Notes: generated from the sequence alone by a model not told the origin. A stretch of DNA of 51,014 bases from Bacteroidota bacterium (GCA_013202965.1 JABMQZ010000078.1:1-51014), one strand, 5' to 3'. Numbered from the stretch's first letter, positions 1-9,485 are shown. Numbers and translations are program-made.

Positions 1-2
1 CC

Positions 3-1342
3 ATTGCCACCCTGGCCTACCAATTTTCACGCACTGCACCCCTGAAAACAAAACCTGCCGACAATGTTTTGGTGAGGCTGTGTACCATCGAACTCAACCG
101 AAGCAGGCCAATACAACACGACAGCTTAAGTCAATCATTTGTAAAAGACATCACGGATTGGGGAAAATATGCAATAACATTTATCTCTGGGATTACACCA
201 TCAACTTCAACCATTCCGTTTCTCCTTTTCCCAACCTGCATGTGCTGCAGCCCAACCTGCAGTTCTTTTATGAGAATAATGTCAGCATGCAATTCCCGCA
301 ATCCAATCTTCAGGCGGGCCATGAATTCGTTGAGTTAAAGGCTAAAATGCTTTCAGGATTGATGTGGGACCCTTATTTAGATGTTGATTCCCTGAAGAAT
401 GATTTTTATGAGCATTATTATCAGGATGCAGCTCCCTTTATGAAGGCATATGCTGATCGTATGGAAAATGAGTTGATCAGCTCAGGCAAAATTCTGTATA
501 TATACGAACCACCCAACAACCACAGCGATGGTTATTTATCAGCTGAGAACGTTGCAGCATATAACAAATTATTTGATCAGGCTGAAGCCGCTGTAACGGA
601 TCAATCGGAAATACTGAACAGGGTTCAAGTTTCCCGTCTGCCATTGCAATACGCCATGATGGAAATCGGGAAAAATGATATGTTCGGCTCACGGGGCTGG
701 TACGATGAAATCGATGGAAAGTTCATTCTCAGGCAGGACATGAAAAAAACCCTGGAAGACTTTTACAGTGTTTGCTCTTCCAACAACATTCCGACCCTGA
801 ATGAAAAAAGTCTCACTCCGGAAACTTACTACCAGAGTACCCTTCGATTTATTGATGTAAAGGTGGAAGGTAACCTGGCCTTTCGAAAAGCGGTAATCGC
901 CTCCCCTCTCCCCGCAGAAAAATATGCGAAAGGCAATCCGGATATACTCACCGATGGCGTGCAGGGTGCCCATGACTTCAATGTTCACTGGCTTGGTTGG
1001 TGGGGTAAAGATGCTGTGATCACTGTTGACCTGGAAGAAATGATCAATCCGGAAAAAATAGAGATCGGAAGCCTTTGGGATGGTAGAAGCTGGGTTCTCC
1101 ATCCTGCCTCTGTCAGCTGCCTGGTTTCAAAACAAGGTGACAAATTTGTCAAGATCGGAACACTTGAGGTATCAGGTGATCAAGAGTTTGAAGAAGTAAC
1201 ACGGAAGTTTACTTTTCATCCGGATATTGGAGAAATCCGATACGTAAGATTTGATATCAAAGGAGCAGGAGCACTTCCAAAGTGGCATGCCTCGGAAGGG
1301 GAGCCGAGTTGGTTTTTTGTTGATGAGATCACGGTATTTTGA
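3..1342 (+). CDS. DUF4838 glycosidase-like protein, C-terminal part (left-truncated, one frameshift)
   Basis: The downstream frame carries the DUF4838 signature (WDP..DVDSL..DF...YY..AAPFMKAY), followed by a discoidin/F5-8C-like C-terminal domain (about the last 130 residues, ending VRFDIKGAG...WFFVDEITVF). DUF4838 proteins are large secreted proteins related to GH67-type alpha-glucuronidases; the substrate is unknown. The gene starts left of the window. Its 5' part reads in frame 3 (IATLAYQFSRT..., NVLVRLCTIE..., DITDWGK), but the continuation NNIYLWDYTINF is in frame 2. The switch falls at a GGGGAAAA run at 160-167, where one extra A would restore a single reading frame. The ATG at 80 is therefore not the true start. 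It is either a homopolymer assembly error or a real frameshift. Confidence 0.72.
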   Translation, partial: CHPGLPIFTHCTPENKTCRQCFGEAVYHRTQPKQANTTRQLKSIICKRHHGLGKICNNIYLWDYTINFNHSVSPFPNLHVLQPNLQFFYENNVSMQFPQSNLQAGHEFVELKAKMLSGLMWDPYLDVDSLKNDFYEHYYQDAAPFMKAYADRMENELISSGKILYIYEPPNNHSDGYLSAENVAAYNKLFDQAEAAVTDQSEILNRVQVSRLPLQYAMMEIGKNDMFGSRGWYDEIDGKFILRQDMKKTLEDFYSVCSSNNIPTLNEKSLTPETYYQSTLRFIDVKVEGNLAFRKAVIASPLPAEKYAKGNPDILTDGVQGAHDFNVHWLGWWGKDAVITVDLEEMINPEKIEIGSLWDGRSWVLHPASVSCLVSKQGDKFVKIGTLEVSGDQEFEEVTRKFTFHPDIGEIRYVRFDIKGAGALPKWHASEGEPSWFFVDEITVF

Positions 1343-1348
1343 TTGCGC

Positions 1349-1409
1349 GATTGAGGAGATTGAGCGATTGAGCGATCCTTCGACAGGGCTCAGGACAGGT
1401 TATTCGAAG
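1349..1409. repeat. Intergenic GATTGAG tandem repeats and CTTCGA inverted repeat
   Basis: Three GATTGAG units start at 1349, 1358 and 1366. They are followed by an inverted pair CTTCGA (1378-1383) / TCGAAG (1404-1409) flanking a CAGGGCTCAGGACAGG stretch. It lies between two convergent genes and may act as a terminator or be a decayed small intergenic repeat like those at 24265 and 30500. Confidence 0.45.
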
Positions 1410-1437
1410 CTTAGCAGCATTTTCTCAACTGCCAAAT

Positions 1438-3486
1438 TTATAATATCCTGATAGGATACGTCAACTTCAGGAAGAAAATATCAGCCTGCTGTTGAGGTTT
1501 TTCAGGCAGGATCTCCTGATCGCGTGTATAGATAAGGTAAACGGCGCCAAAAGGAGGTTTGAAACGCCATCCGAACAAGCCGTAAACATAAATCCGCTCA
1601 ATGTTAGTGCTGTTTTGTGCAAATACTTTTACCCAGAGGTCCTTCGTGAAATAATACTGGGCAGAAATAACATTAATAAGCCTTGTGCTATTGGTGGTAT
1701 CCGGTGTGAAATTTACATAATTGGATGAAAGTTCCATGGAAAATTTGTCTGACACCTTGAAACTGATATCCCCTGTTATCAAATAAAAATCACGGTCAAA
1801 ATTTTTTCCAAAAGTGTATTTCAAGCGAGCACTGGACCATTCATCTGTATTATAACCCAGGCTAAACGAATGTTGATGATTGTAATAATCTTTCTCATCC
1901 AATTTGTATTCATTATTATAGGAATAAGTGATGTTGAACTTATTCCGGAAATAAAAGTTAATATATTCGGTTAAATACCAGCTTCGTAAGGCTCCTTTCT
2001 GGCTCCAGAATATATTATTGGCAGAAACGACCTGTATATATTCAAATACTTTGTTTTGCAGCCACCATCTGTATTCAACATCACCATCCAGTTCACGTCG
2101 GTCATCGTCGTGGATAAAACCGGTTTCATTGATATTTTCCATGAAATTATCCCCAATATCGGTATACCTTATATGATAATGGTAAATGTTATTCTCACGG
2201 GCAAAACGCAGGAAGAAGGCACTTGAGGACCAGAAATCGCCGGGGAAGCTGGTAACAAACTGGCCTGTCAGCCTCCATTTCTCACCAAGGTTAAACAGGT
2301 AATCTCCACTGATAGACCTGGAGTAGCCATTATTCCATGTTTTATCAGCATATGTCAATCCCACCATGGAGGATTTAAGCACATCTCTTTTCACACGTGC
2401 TGCGGTGAAGAAGGCCGGAGGCTCGTCATCTTCCTCAATTTCAAGGCTTCTGACGCTTAATACATTAAAGTTATAAGCTCCGACTTTACCACTGAGCTTC
2501 CCTCCGAAAGCAATGTCTTCAATTCTCCGTGAATAGAAAGTACGGATACGGGTTTTATACATCTCGTTGCCTTCCAGGAAGAATAATCGCTTTTCAGGAT
2601 AGCTGAGTTCATAACGGGTGAGGTTGATCTGCACCTGGTCGGCTTCGACAGTGGCAAAATCAGGATTAATTGTAATGTCGGCAGATGCGTTCGAACTGAT
2701 CTGGAAGCGTACATCCCCGCCAAGCGATGGAGTGAATTTATTATATGTCTCATTAAAATCATTGTTCTCGTAACGCAGGGTTGAATATGGGAAAAGAATA
2801 AGTCCCATTTTTCTTGCAGGCGTTTTAACCCCTGACAATAATCCACTCTCGGAAATGCGGAAATCCTGGGTCATGCTTCCCGACCAGTATACTGTTTCAA
2901 AGTTGTTCCGGATTATCCGTCCGAAGTTAACTCCCCAATCAGTGGACCCTTTCTTATACTTGATGCTTTTGAAAGGGATGGCAAATTCTGCTGTCCATCC
3001 GTCATCATCAATTATTGCTACGCCTTCCCATTCTGTGTCCCAGTTAACATCAAGGTTTCTTCCGTCGTCAGTGATTATAAAGTCAGTTTGGCTGCCAAGG
3101 GGGTTCAATAAAAACCCATAAGCACTGCGATTATCGTTATAGGTATCTATTTGCAGCAGGACATTGTCATCACTTTTACTCAGAACATCCCGTGTCTGAA
3201 TTTTGGCAACTATGTCGGCGGGGTCCTGATAGCATTTATAAGCAACGTAGATATATAAGCTGTCATACGCAAAATATACGACTGTCTTTTGAGTAGCCTT
3301 CAATCCTTTTTCGGGTTCTAATTGAATAAAGTCTACTGCACTGTCGGGAGAAGCAAAGTAATTGCTGTCGATGATCCCGTCAATTACAGGTTGTGAAGCA
3401 ATTTTATATGCTCTGATTGTCTTTTGAGCATGCGTTTGAAAATAAACAACAAACAGTAAAGAAAGAATTAGAACACTTCTCGTCAT
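1438..3486 (-). CDS. DUF5916 outer-membrane protein with N-terminal CBM9-like domain
   Basis: 682 residues with signal peptide MTRSVLILSLLFVVYFQTHAQ. Residues about 25-200 form a carbohydrate-binding family 9-like (DOMON-type) domain (PVIDGIIDSNYF..., WEGVAIIDDDGWTAEFAIPFKSIKY, WGVNFGRIIRN). The remainder is alternating hydrophobic beta strands rich in aromatic residues, as in the DUF5916 beta-barrel, and ends in a strand-like hydrophobic tail (FFLKLTYPIRIL). These proteins are typical of Bacteroidota; no enzymatic role is established and the substrate cannot be read from sequence. The first ATG is used because it directly precedes the signal peptide. The gene is convergent with the DUF4838 gene and appears monocistronic. 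Confidence 0.85.
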   Translation of the reverse strand: MTRSVLILSLLFVVYFQTHAQKTIRAYKIASQPVIDGIIDSNYFASPDSAVDFIQLEPEKGLKATQKTVVYFAYDSLYIYVAYKCYQDPADIVAKIQTRDVLSKSDDNVLLQIDTYNDNRSAYGFLLNPLGSQTDFIITDDGRNLDVNWDTEWEGVAIIDDDGWTAEFAIPFKSIKYKKGSTDWGVNFGRIIRNNFETVYWSGSMTQDFRISESGLLSGVKTPARKMGLILFPYSTLRYENNDFNETYNKFTPSLGGDVRFQISSNASADITINPDFATVEADQVQINLTRYELSYPEKRLFFLEGNEMYKTRIRTFYSRRIEDIAFGGKLSGKVGAYNFNVLSVRSLEIEEDDEPPAFFTAARVKRDVLKSSMVGLTYADKTWNNGYSRSISGDYLFNLGEKWRLTGQFVTSFPGDFWSSSAFFLRFARENNIYHYHIRYTDIGDNFMENINETGFIHDDDRRELDGDVEYRWWLQNKVFEYIQVVSANNIFWSQKGALRSWYLTEYINFYFRNKFNITYSYNNEYKLDEKDYYNHQHSFSLGYNTDEWSSARLKYTFGKNFDRDFYLITGDISFKVSDKFSMELSSNYVNFTPDTTNSTRLINVISAQYYFTKDLWVKVFAQNSTNIERIYVYGLFGWRFKPPFGAVYLIYTRDQEILPEKPQQQADIFFLKLTYPIRIL

Positions 3487-3637
3487 AAATAAGAATCAAA
3501 TTCTGTTAAACATATCCTTCAACCAAAGATAGGGAAAATCATATTTATGATAACTGACTTTTTTGCACTGAGTGCCACCTGGAGTTTAAGAGTTTGTATA
3601 CTTTTTGTACCTTTAACAAAAAAAATCTTTGAAATTG

Positions 3638-3760
3638 ATTATCCTCGGGGCAAGCACGAGGACCTCCGGCTATCTTGACGGACCCGCTGATCAAGCCAAG
3701 TTTAACCAGCCTATCAATATTTACATGGATGATGAAGGGGATAAAGCAAAATTAAAATTT
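3638..3760 (+). pseudogene. Remnant of an NHL-repeat protein
   Basis: The frame through 3638-3760 reads GASTRTSGYLDGPADQ then AKFNQPINIYMDDEGD. This is one NHL repeat (G...G..DG....A.FN.P..I..D..G). It has no start, no signal peptide and no second repeat; the frame runs into AT-rich sequence and stops just inside the next gene. This is a debris fragment of a secreted NHL/IPT-type beta-propeller protein. Confidence 0.45.
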
Positions 3761-3771
3761 TATATTAAGCT

Positions 3772-6324
3772 ATGCATTTAAACAGGATCAAACTCTCTGT
3801 CTTTCTTTTCGTCTGCTTAACACTATTTGGATTATTCCTTGGATGGATGTATTCAAACCATGATATCACAGATGAGGAGAAGGCCGAAAAATCTACCAAC
3901 GATTGGTTTTTCAAACAACGTGCATTCCCGCATGGAGAAATCAATTATGACGCCTATAAGGTGGCTTATAAGCAAGCCCACGCGATGGAGAAAGAGGATG
4001 AAACAAGAAAGTACACGGCGAACTGGAATTTTGCAGGCCCATTAAACCTTGGTGGCAGGTTGTCCGCGGTGGCCATGCACCCCACGGAGCTTTCAACTAT
4101 ATATGTTGGTGCAGCCAGTGGCGGGATCTTTAAAAGTATCAATGACGGGACATCATGGACACCTATCTTCGACGAGGCCATGAGCCTTTCCATCGGCGAT
4201 ATTGAAATAGCCCCTTCAAACCCTGATGTACTGTATGTGGGAACAGGTGAATCAAATGCAGGAGGAGGATCACTGGCATATGATGGATTTGGGGTATACA
4301 GATCATCGGATGGAGGGGGTTCATGGGAGCACCTCGGCTTAGAGGAAATTGGCAGTGTAGGCCGTGTGATGATCCACCCACAGGATGAGGATGTCGTATT
4401 TGTTGCTGCAATGGGGCGCTTATTCTCCAATAACCCGGATAGAGGGATTTTCAGGACCACCGACGGTGGAGCGAGCTGGGAAAAAGTATTATACATCTCC
4501 GATTCAACCGGGGGGATCGACCTGGTGATGGACCCCGGGAATCCGGAAGTCTTATACGCTGCCATGTGGGAGAGGATACGGAAACCTGACCGCAGGCAAT
4601 ATGGCGGTCCCACTTCAGGCATATACAAGACCACGGATGGAGGCGACAGCTGGACTGAACTTACCATTGGCCTTCCAAACACTAATATTGGAAGGATCGG
4701 AATAGATATTTCAGCATCGGATCCGAACATACTGTATGCCATATATGCCGATTCCATCGGATATTTTGCCGGCGTTTATAAAACTTTTGATCATGGGGAT
4801 ACCTGGATCCAGACCAATGATGCCAGCCTCTCCAACATGTATGTCTCTTACGGATGGTGGTTCGGAAGAATACATATTGATCCGACTAATCCTGATATTG
4901 TTTATCCTATTGGATTTGATCTCTATAAAACCAGCAACGGTGGTAGTTCCTGGTCAAATATTTCAGCCACGGTTCATGTCGATCAGCACGACCTCGTTGC
5001 CCATACCCTTGAGCATGAGAAGCTGTTTTTGGGAAATGATGGTGGCCTGTATATTTCAAATAACGGCGGAGGCAGCTGGGTCCACCTTGAAAACCTGCCC
5101 ATCATGCAATTCTATACCTGTGAGGTGGATGAATCCTTTCCTGAAAGGTTGTATGGCGGCGCCCAGGACATGGGTACCAACCGTACCATGACCGGAAATA
5201 CGGATGATTGGTACCGGATTTATGGGGGTGATGGCTTTTACGTGCTTGTTGACCCCCTCGACAATACATACGTTTACGCCGAATACCAGTATGGGGGACT
5301 GGCACGCTCAACCAACGGTGGCAATTCATTTACAGCTGCAACAACAGGGATAAGCCCTTCTGATCGCAAGAACTGGAAGTGCCCGGTCATATTTGATCCT
5401 GTCGACCCTTCCATATTGTATTTTGGATCCAATAAGTTATACAGGTCCGATAACAGGGCTGTATCCTGGGAAGCAATCAGCCCTGACCTGAGCAACGGGC
5501 CGGGAGCTTATAATCTCCTATACGGAACCATTACTGCTATTGCCGCTACACCTGATGACAGGGATTATATATATTGCGGAACAGATGATGGCAATGTATG
5601 GGTCAGCACTAATGCCGGGAGCAACTGGACAAAAATATCAGATGATCTGCCATTAAGATGGGTTACGAATATGGCTGTGGATCCCTATGATGCAGAAAGG
5701 GCATTTGTATGCTTTTCGGGTTATCGCTATGATTCGTACCAGCCACATGTTTTCATGACCGAGGATGCCGGCACGAGCTGGACCGATATCTCCACCGGTT
5801 TACCCGAAGCACCTGTCAATGATATTATTGTAGACCCTTCCATTGATTCCTGCCTTTATGTTGGAACGGATTTCGGTGTATATGTCAGCTGGGACTACGG
5901 AGAAAACTGGAACACACTGGGTGCAGCCCTGCCCAATGTACCGGTGGTTGATCTTCGGCTGCATGACACTCAACGTAAGCTGATCGCTGCTACCTACGGC
6001 CGGTCTATGTATACTTTCGATCTGGATGCCATTGTGGGCATTGAGGATGTTTCGGCCTTCTCATGTAGTATTCAAGTTTATCCAAATCCTGTTTCAGATG
6101 TGATGAATATTCAGTTAGCCTGTGAAGAATCCGGTAAAGTCAGAATTGAATCATACGATGCAACTGGCAGAATAAGCCGATTATTATATGTGGGGTTTCT
6201 GGATAAAGGATCAAATAAGATCAGTATTGCCGTCAGGTCGGGAGACCTCTCACCGGGCCTGAATATTATTAAGATCTCAACGCATAAGCAGGTAATCCAT
6301 AAAAAGGTATTGGCTGTAAGATAG
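3772..6324 (+). CDS. Secreted BNR/VPS10-like beta-propeller protein with T9SS type A sorting domain
   Basis: 850 residues. An N-terminal hydrophobic export segment (residues 6-26) is followed by many sialidase/BNR Asp-box-like repeats of the type S.DGG.SWE, T.DGG.SW, S.NGG.SW spaced 40-60 residues, each with DP..PD.LY motifs, as in the VPS10/sortilin or xyloglucanase-type ten-bladed propeller fold. The last about 80 residues (VYPNPVSDVMNIQL ... IIKISTHKQVIHKKVLAVR) are a type IX secretion C-terminal sorting domain, so the protein is secreted or surface-anchored. No catalytic residues can be assigned. A similar but longer protein is encoded at 46445. Confidence 0.88.
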   Translation: MHLNRIKLSVFLFVCLTLFGLFLGWMYSNHDITDEEKAEKSTNDWFFKQRAFPHGEINYDAYKVAYKQAHAMEKEDETRKYTANWNFAGPLNLGGRLSAVAMHPTELSTIYVGAASGGIFKSINDGTSWTPIFDEAMSLSIGDIEIAPSNPDVLYVGTGESNAGGGSLAYDGFGVYRSSDGGGSWEHLGLEEIGSVGRVMIHPQDEDVVFVAAMGRLFSNNPDRGIFRTTDGGASWEKVLYISDSTGGIDLVMDPGNPEVLYAAMWERIRKPDRRQYGGPTSGIYKTTDGGDSWTELTIGLPNTNIGRIGIDISASDPNILYAIYADSIGYFAGVYKTFDHGDTWIQTNDASLSNMYVSYGWWFGRIHIDPTNPDIVYPIGFDLYKTSNGGSSWSNISATVHVDQHDLVAHTLEHEKLFLGNDGGLYISNNGGGSWVHLENLPIMQFYTCEVDESFPERLYGGAQDMGTNRTMTGNTDDWYRIYGGDGFYVLVDPLDNTYVYAEYQYGGLARSTNGGNSFTAATTGISPSDRKNWKCPVIFDPVDPSILYFGSNKLYRSDNRAVSWEAISPDLSNGPGAYNLLYGTITAIAATPDDRDYIYCGTDDGNVWVSTNAGSNWTKISDDLPLRWVTNMAVDPYDAERAFVCFSGYRYDSYQPHVFMTEDAGTSWTDISTGLPEAPVNDIIVDPSIDSCLYVGTDFGVYVSWDYGENWNTLGAALPNVPVVDLRLHDTQRKLIAATYGRSMYTFDLDAIVGIEDVSAFSCSIQVYPNPVSDVMNIQLACEESGKVRIESYDATGRISRLLYVGFLDKGSNKISIAVRSGDLSPGLNIIKISTHKQVIHKKVLAVR

Positions 6325-6437
6325 ACCTACAATCAGCATTTATTCTTCTGCTTGCATGCATCTCCAGGTACGTAGTACCGGAAAGCTAAATTGGATGTAG
6401 GCAGATGGCTAAAAAGCCCTTACCGCCCTCACTTCTG

Positions 6438-6468
6438 ATGATAAACTTCATTAATTAAGTTTTATCAT
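6438..6468. terminator. Bidirectional hairpin between convergent genes
   Basis: ATGATAAACTT (6438-6448) pairs with AAGTTTTATCAT (6457-6468) with one bulged A and an 8-nt loop, giving an 11-bp AT-rich stem between the stop codons of two convergent genes. There is no GC-rich core, so strength is uncertain. Confidence 0.5.
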
Positions 6469-7466
6469 TACTCCTTTTCATAGCCTGTTGCGATGTAATA
6501 AGCCGCTCTGTCAAAGAACAGCATCATCCGACGTTCAAGTTCCAGCGCCATGTATACGTCTATGGGTTTGTTCCACATCTCCTGCGACAGGGCAAATTCC
6601 CAGATGTATTTACGGTTCAGGCTGAGTGCGCTCAAGACTTCGCTCAATGAGAAACCCTCATTTTTCCTGTCCCGGCCCAGCTTCCTGTAAAACTTCTTCA
6701 TGTCTTTATTGGTATAACTGTCTCCCAGCCAGTCACCGAATTGCATGATCACATCTTTATTCCTGGCAAATGCAGTTTCAGGATCGAATTTCGCATAGCT
6801 TGGCGTAGATTTTCTTGTGGTGACATCTTCCAGCCAGCGCTTGGTGATGATCTCCGCATTTTTTTCGATCAGACTGATCAGGTTATCCGACAAAAAATCA
6901 CCTTTTTTATGTATCGGCCCCTTCTCTCCCACCGAGCGCGAAAAGGAATCAAGGATGGTCCAGTATTCCTGTTTGGAACTGATGAACTTTTTAATCGCAT
7001 TGATATTCGATTTAAAAGCCATATCAGGCATATTGTCGAAAGGAAAAAAGTTTACTGCCGAGGCATCATCACCTGCCATAAGAACCCCATCGGTCCATTC
7101 AGTTTCAAAAGTCAGGAATAACAGGTCTCCGTATGTTTCACTATGTCCGGATTTTACATCCACCAGATCAAGGATCTCACCATGTATACCGGTTTCCTCC
7201 TCAAGTTCTCTCAGAGCGGCAAACTCAATGCTCTCTCCCGATTCAGCAAAGCCCATTGGAAGGCACCACAATCCCTTAAAAGGGTTATTTTGTCTTTTTA
7301 CCAGAAGCACCTCACGGTCTTTCATAACAATATTGCAGGCAACAGGCAGAGGATTGTCATAATAATAAACATTGCAGTTTTTGCAAAAATCCCTTGGGGT
7401 ATCTCCTTCATCCTTTATGCCTAATGGAGCACCGCAATACGAACAATGTTTCCTCTTTTTAGTCAT
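6468..7466 (-). CDS. Zinc-ribbon Nudix hydrolase fused to an RsbRD-N-like helical domain
   Basis: 332 residues. A zinc ribbon (C8, C11, C28, C31) as in NudC-type proteins precedes a Nudix domain with an intact Nudix box (GFAESGESIEFAA then LRELEEETGI), so pyrophosphohydrolase activity on a nucleoside-diphosphate-linked substrate is likely. From about residue 185 the protein continues into a helical domain (ISLIEKNAEIITKRWLEDV ... FYRKLGRDRKNEGFSLSEV ... YYIATGYE) resembling the RsbRD N-terminal stressosome/sensor domain. The fusion is unusual and suggests a regulated or signalling hydrolase. It overlaps the upstream methyltransferase gene by 4 nt (ATGA), so they are co-translated. Confidence 0.82.
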   Translation of the reverse strand: MTKKRKHCSYCGAPLGIKDEGDTPRDFCKNCNVYYYDNPLPVACNIVMKDREVLLVKRQNNPFKGLWCLPMGFAESGESIEFAALRELEEETGIHGEILDLVDVKSGHSETYGDLLFLTFETEWTDGVLMAGDDASAVNFFPFDNMPDMAFKSNINAIKKFISSKQEYWTILDSFSRSVGEKGPIHKKGDFLSDNLISLIEKNAEIITKRWLEDVTTRKSTPSYAKFDPETAFARNKDVIMQFGDWLGDSYTNKDMKKFYRKLGRDRKNEGFSLSEVLSALSLNRKYIWEFALSQEMWNKPIDVYMALELERRMMLFFDRAAYYIATGYEKE

Positions 7467-8311
7467 TTCGAAGTATTATGATTGGGATCGGAACAAACAA
7501 AGATAACATCATTTTTCGTGATCTTCAGTCCTTGCTTTGTTTCCATATCTTGCTTTATGCCCACAATGACTTTATGATGTAATTCATCATCAGGATCGAT
7601 AGATTCCGGAATAAAAAATGAATGCTTGAAGTTAAAATAACTCACAAGATCTTCATGATCACCTTTACCAAAAGCAAGATCGGCTTTATATTTCATCACC
7701 TTGATCTTCGAGAAATGCGCCTGAAGCAATTCCGCACCGTTTTTATCTGAGAACCTGCTGATCAGTGTTTCATATGGAAGGTCGATCTTCACTATTAGTC
7801 CGTTTTTCTTCAGGATACCCCTGACATAAGCTGTAAACTCCTGCATATGAGGTAGGGCATGTGTGATCGTGATAAAGACCCCGTTATCTTTCAATATTCT
7901 CGAGATATGATGTATGGCTTCGGGGAAAAAGTAGAGGGCATAGCTGCAAATAATAAGATCGAAGGAGTGATCATCCATTTGTTCGATCACTTTGATGCCC
8001 TCGCTCAGAAAGTCAGCTTTGATACCCGCTTTTTCACAGGATTGAAAATAAAACCATTCATATTCCGGATATCTGTCTACACCGATTATTTTTGCCTCAG
8101 GATGAAGCCGGCCTTTCAGGGCTTCGGTAAAAAAACCGAAACCGCATCCCAGGTCAAGAATTCTTTTTGATCCTGATAGGTTCAGGCCATTGAGTGCCTG
8201 GCCCCGGATATCCTCTCTATTGCTTAGGTGCTTTGCGACTATACCTGAAATTTCGCGATGTGTTTCAGCATTCTGAAACACCTTTGCCAATGAAAACTCT
8301 TCCCCGCTCAT
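7463..8311 (-). CDS. Class I SAM-dependent methyltransferase
   Basis: 282 residues. The SAM-binding motif I is ILDLGCGFGFFTEAL near residue 50, with motif II/acidic loop IIGVDRYPEY and post-motif DLIICSYALYFFPEAIHHISRILKDNGVFITITHA, a classic Methyltransf_11/25 fold. The substrate is unknown; the C-terminal half is not diagnostic. It overlaps both neighbours by 4 nt and forms a three-gene operon (8655 to 6468) with a small exported protein upstream and the Nudix fusion downstream. Confidence 0.82.
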   Translation of the reverse strand: MSGEEFSLAKVFQNAETHREISGIVAKHLSNREDIRGQALNGLNLSGSKRILDLGCGFGFFTEALKGRLHPEAKIIGVDRYPEYEWFYFQSCEKAGIKADFLSEGIKVIEQMDDHSFDLIICSYALYFFPEAIHHISRILKDNGVFITITHALPHMQEFTAYVRGILKKNGLIVKIDLPYETLISRFSDKNGAELLQAHFSKIKVMKYKADLAFGKGDHEDLVSYFNFKHSFFIPESIDPDDELHHKVIVGIKQDMETKQGLKITKNDVIFVCSDPNHNTSK

Positions 8312-8655
8312 TTATGAAATAAATTGGTTTGTAAATATTCCCCTTTTTTAGTCACTCCTGTTCCGTCATGCAGTTTTTCGTACATTTCATAGGTGCCGTT
8401 TTGGTCAAAAATAATGTATCCTGCAGATGCACGTTTATTGGGTGCTATGTCCCATTTACCCAGAATAAGTTGGGTGAGGTCTTCTGGAGTGTTTTCTTTC
8501 AACACAGTATCCGGAGAGGCCGGTTTTACCAATTCAATATGTCGCTTCTCAGCGTCATTCCCATGCATAGGGTGCTCCTTCACCTCTTTAGCATGAACTG
8601 TGAGAGCAAAGATCATTAAGAAAACTAAAAATAATAGAGACTTAAAATGATTCAT
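8308..8655 (-). CDS. Small exported protein of unknown function
   Basis: 115 residues with signal peptide MNHFKSLLFLVFLMIFALTVHA. The mature part has LTQLILGKWDIAPNKR...GYIIFDQNGTYEMYEKLHDG, the pattern of short lipocalin-like proteins (G.W.....G.Y), but it is too short for a full lipocalin barrel. A strong Shine-Dalgarno (AGGAGGAAG) lies just upstream of the ATG. First gene of the operon with the methyltransferase and Nudix fusion. I do not recognise a specific family. Confidence 0.65.
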   Translation of the reverse strand: MNHFKSLLFLVFLMIFALTVHAKEVKEHPMHGNDAEKRHIELVKPASPDTVLKENTPEDLTQLILGKWDIAPNKRASAGYIIFDQNGTYEMYEKLHDGTGVTKKGEYLQTNLFHK

Positions 8656-8941
8656 AGGGCTTCCTCCTGATTTTTAATTTGGTTTCTTAGAGTACCATAC
8701 TTTCTTTAATAATACATTTTACGACATGGAATACGCAAATGATAGTATTCCTGAAGATAATACCACTTAACATATTATTAAACTATAAATATAAGCATAA
8801 CATGCTTCCCATACCAGTCAAAACTGTTTAACGCGTTGTGCGGTTTGATATGTTGATAAAAATATTGATATCTTAAATGGGGAAAAGTCATGCATAATAT
8901 AGAAATTCAACATGTTAGAAGTAAAATTCTACTGACAATTT

Positions 8942-9352
8942 CTATTCCTTAGAAAGAATTACAGTCATGTTATGAAGTGAAGAAAATGCTACATCATAGT
9001 TTCCTGACAAGCTTGTTTTTTGGGAGTCAAGTTGAAGAGACCAAGAAGCGGATGCAACAATATAATTTCCGCCAGAGGTAAATCCGAAAGACCCTCCCCC
9101 CGTCACTTTTCCTTTGCTATCAATACTCCATTGTGAACTGCTCCCGCTCCCTGAGACTTTTCCTTCAGAATTAACATTTAAGTTAAGAACAATAGTATTA
9201 GAAGAATTTTCTGCTACTCCAGTCCATGTACCCACGAGATCAGTGAGGGCATAACTAACATCAGGAGGACTAGTGGAATCGTTATCATCCTTTTTGCACG
9301 AACAGAAAATCATGACAAATGAAATAATGATTAATAGTGTTCTTGTTTTCAT
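8942..9352 (-). CDS. Small lipocalin-like lipoprotein
   Basis: 136 residues. Lipoprotein signal with lipobox-like FCSCKKDD, then a Ser/Gly-rich beta-strand region (LVGTWTGVAENSSNTIVLNLNV ... GNYDVAFSSLHNMTVILSKE) typical of Bacteroidota lipocalin-like surface lipoproteins. Function unknown. Its promoter and 5' leader are nearly identical to those of the surface-protein gene at 11727-13580, so the two are probably co-regulated. The leader carries AAAGGAG close to the ATG. Confidence 0.72.
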   Translation of the reverse strand: MKTRTLLIIISFVMIFCSCKKDDNDSTSPPDVSYALTDLVGTWTGVAENSSNTIVLNLNVNSEGKVSGSGSSSQWSIDSKGKVTGGGSFGFTSGGNYIVASASWSLQLDSQKTSLSGNYDVAFSSLHNMTVILSKE

Positions 9353-9485
9353 TTCAGGCTCCTTTCGACTATTTTATTTAAAGTAATGAACGACTTATTT
9401 CTTTCCAGTTATTTAAGTGACCAAACCGTACAACATATATAAACAACAAATATACGTAAAACATGCTCAATATGCAAGCAAAAAC
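9353..9485 (-). promoter_or_regulatory. Duplicated promoter/leader module, copy 1
   Basis: 133 bp almost identical, in the same orientation, to 13581-13713. Read on the minus strand it contains -33 TTG (9475-9477), a 20-bp spacer and -7 TATATTTG (9447-9454), a perfect Bacteroidota vegetative promoter, then a roughly 90-nt leader ending in AAAGGAG before the ATG at 9352. The conserved leader, as well as the promoter, suggests post-transcriptional control or recent duplication. Confidence 0.8.

Noticed and set aside
3966-4757. Long open frame opposite the propeller gene
   Set aside because: Shadow of the repeats in the 3772-6324 gene on the other strand; no start signal or known domain.
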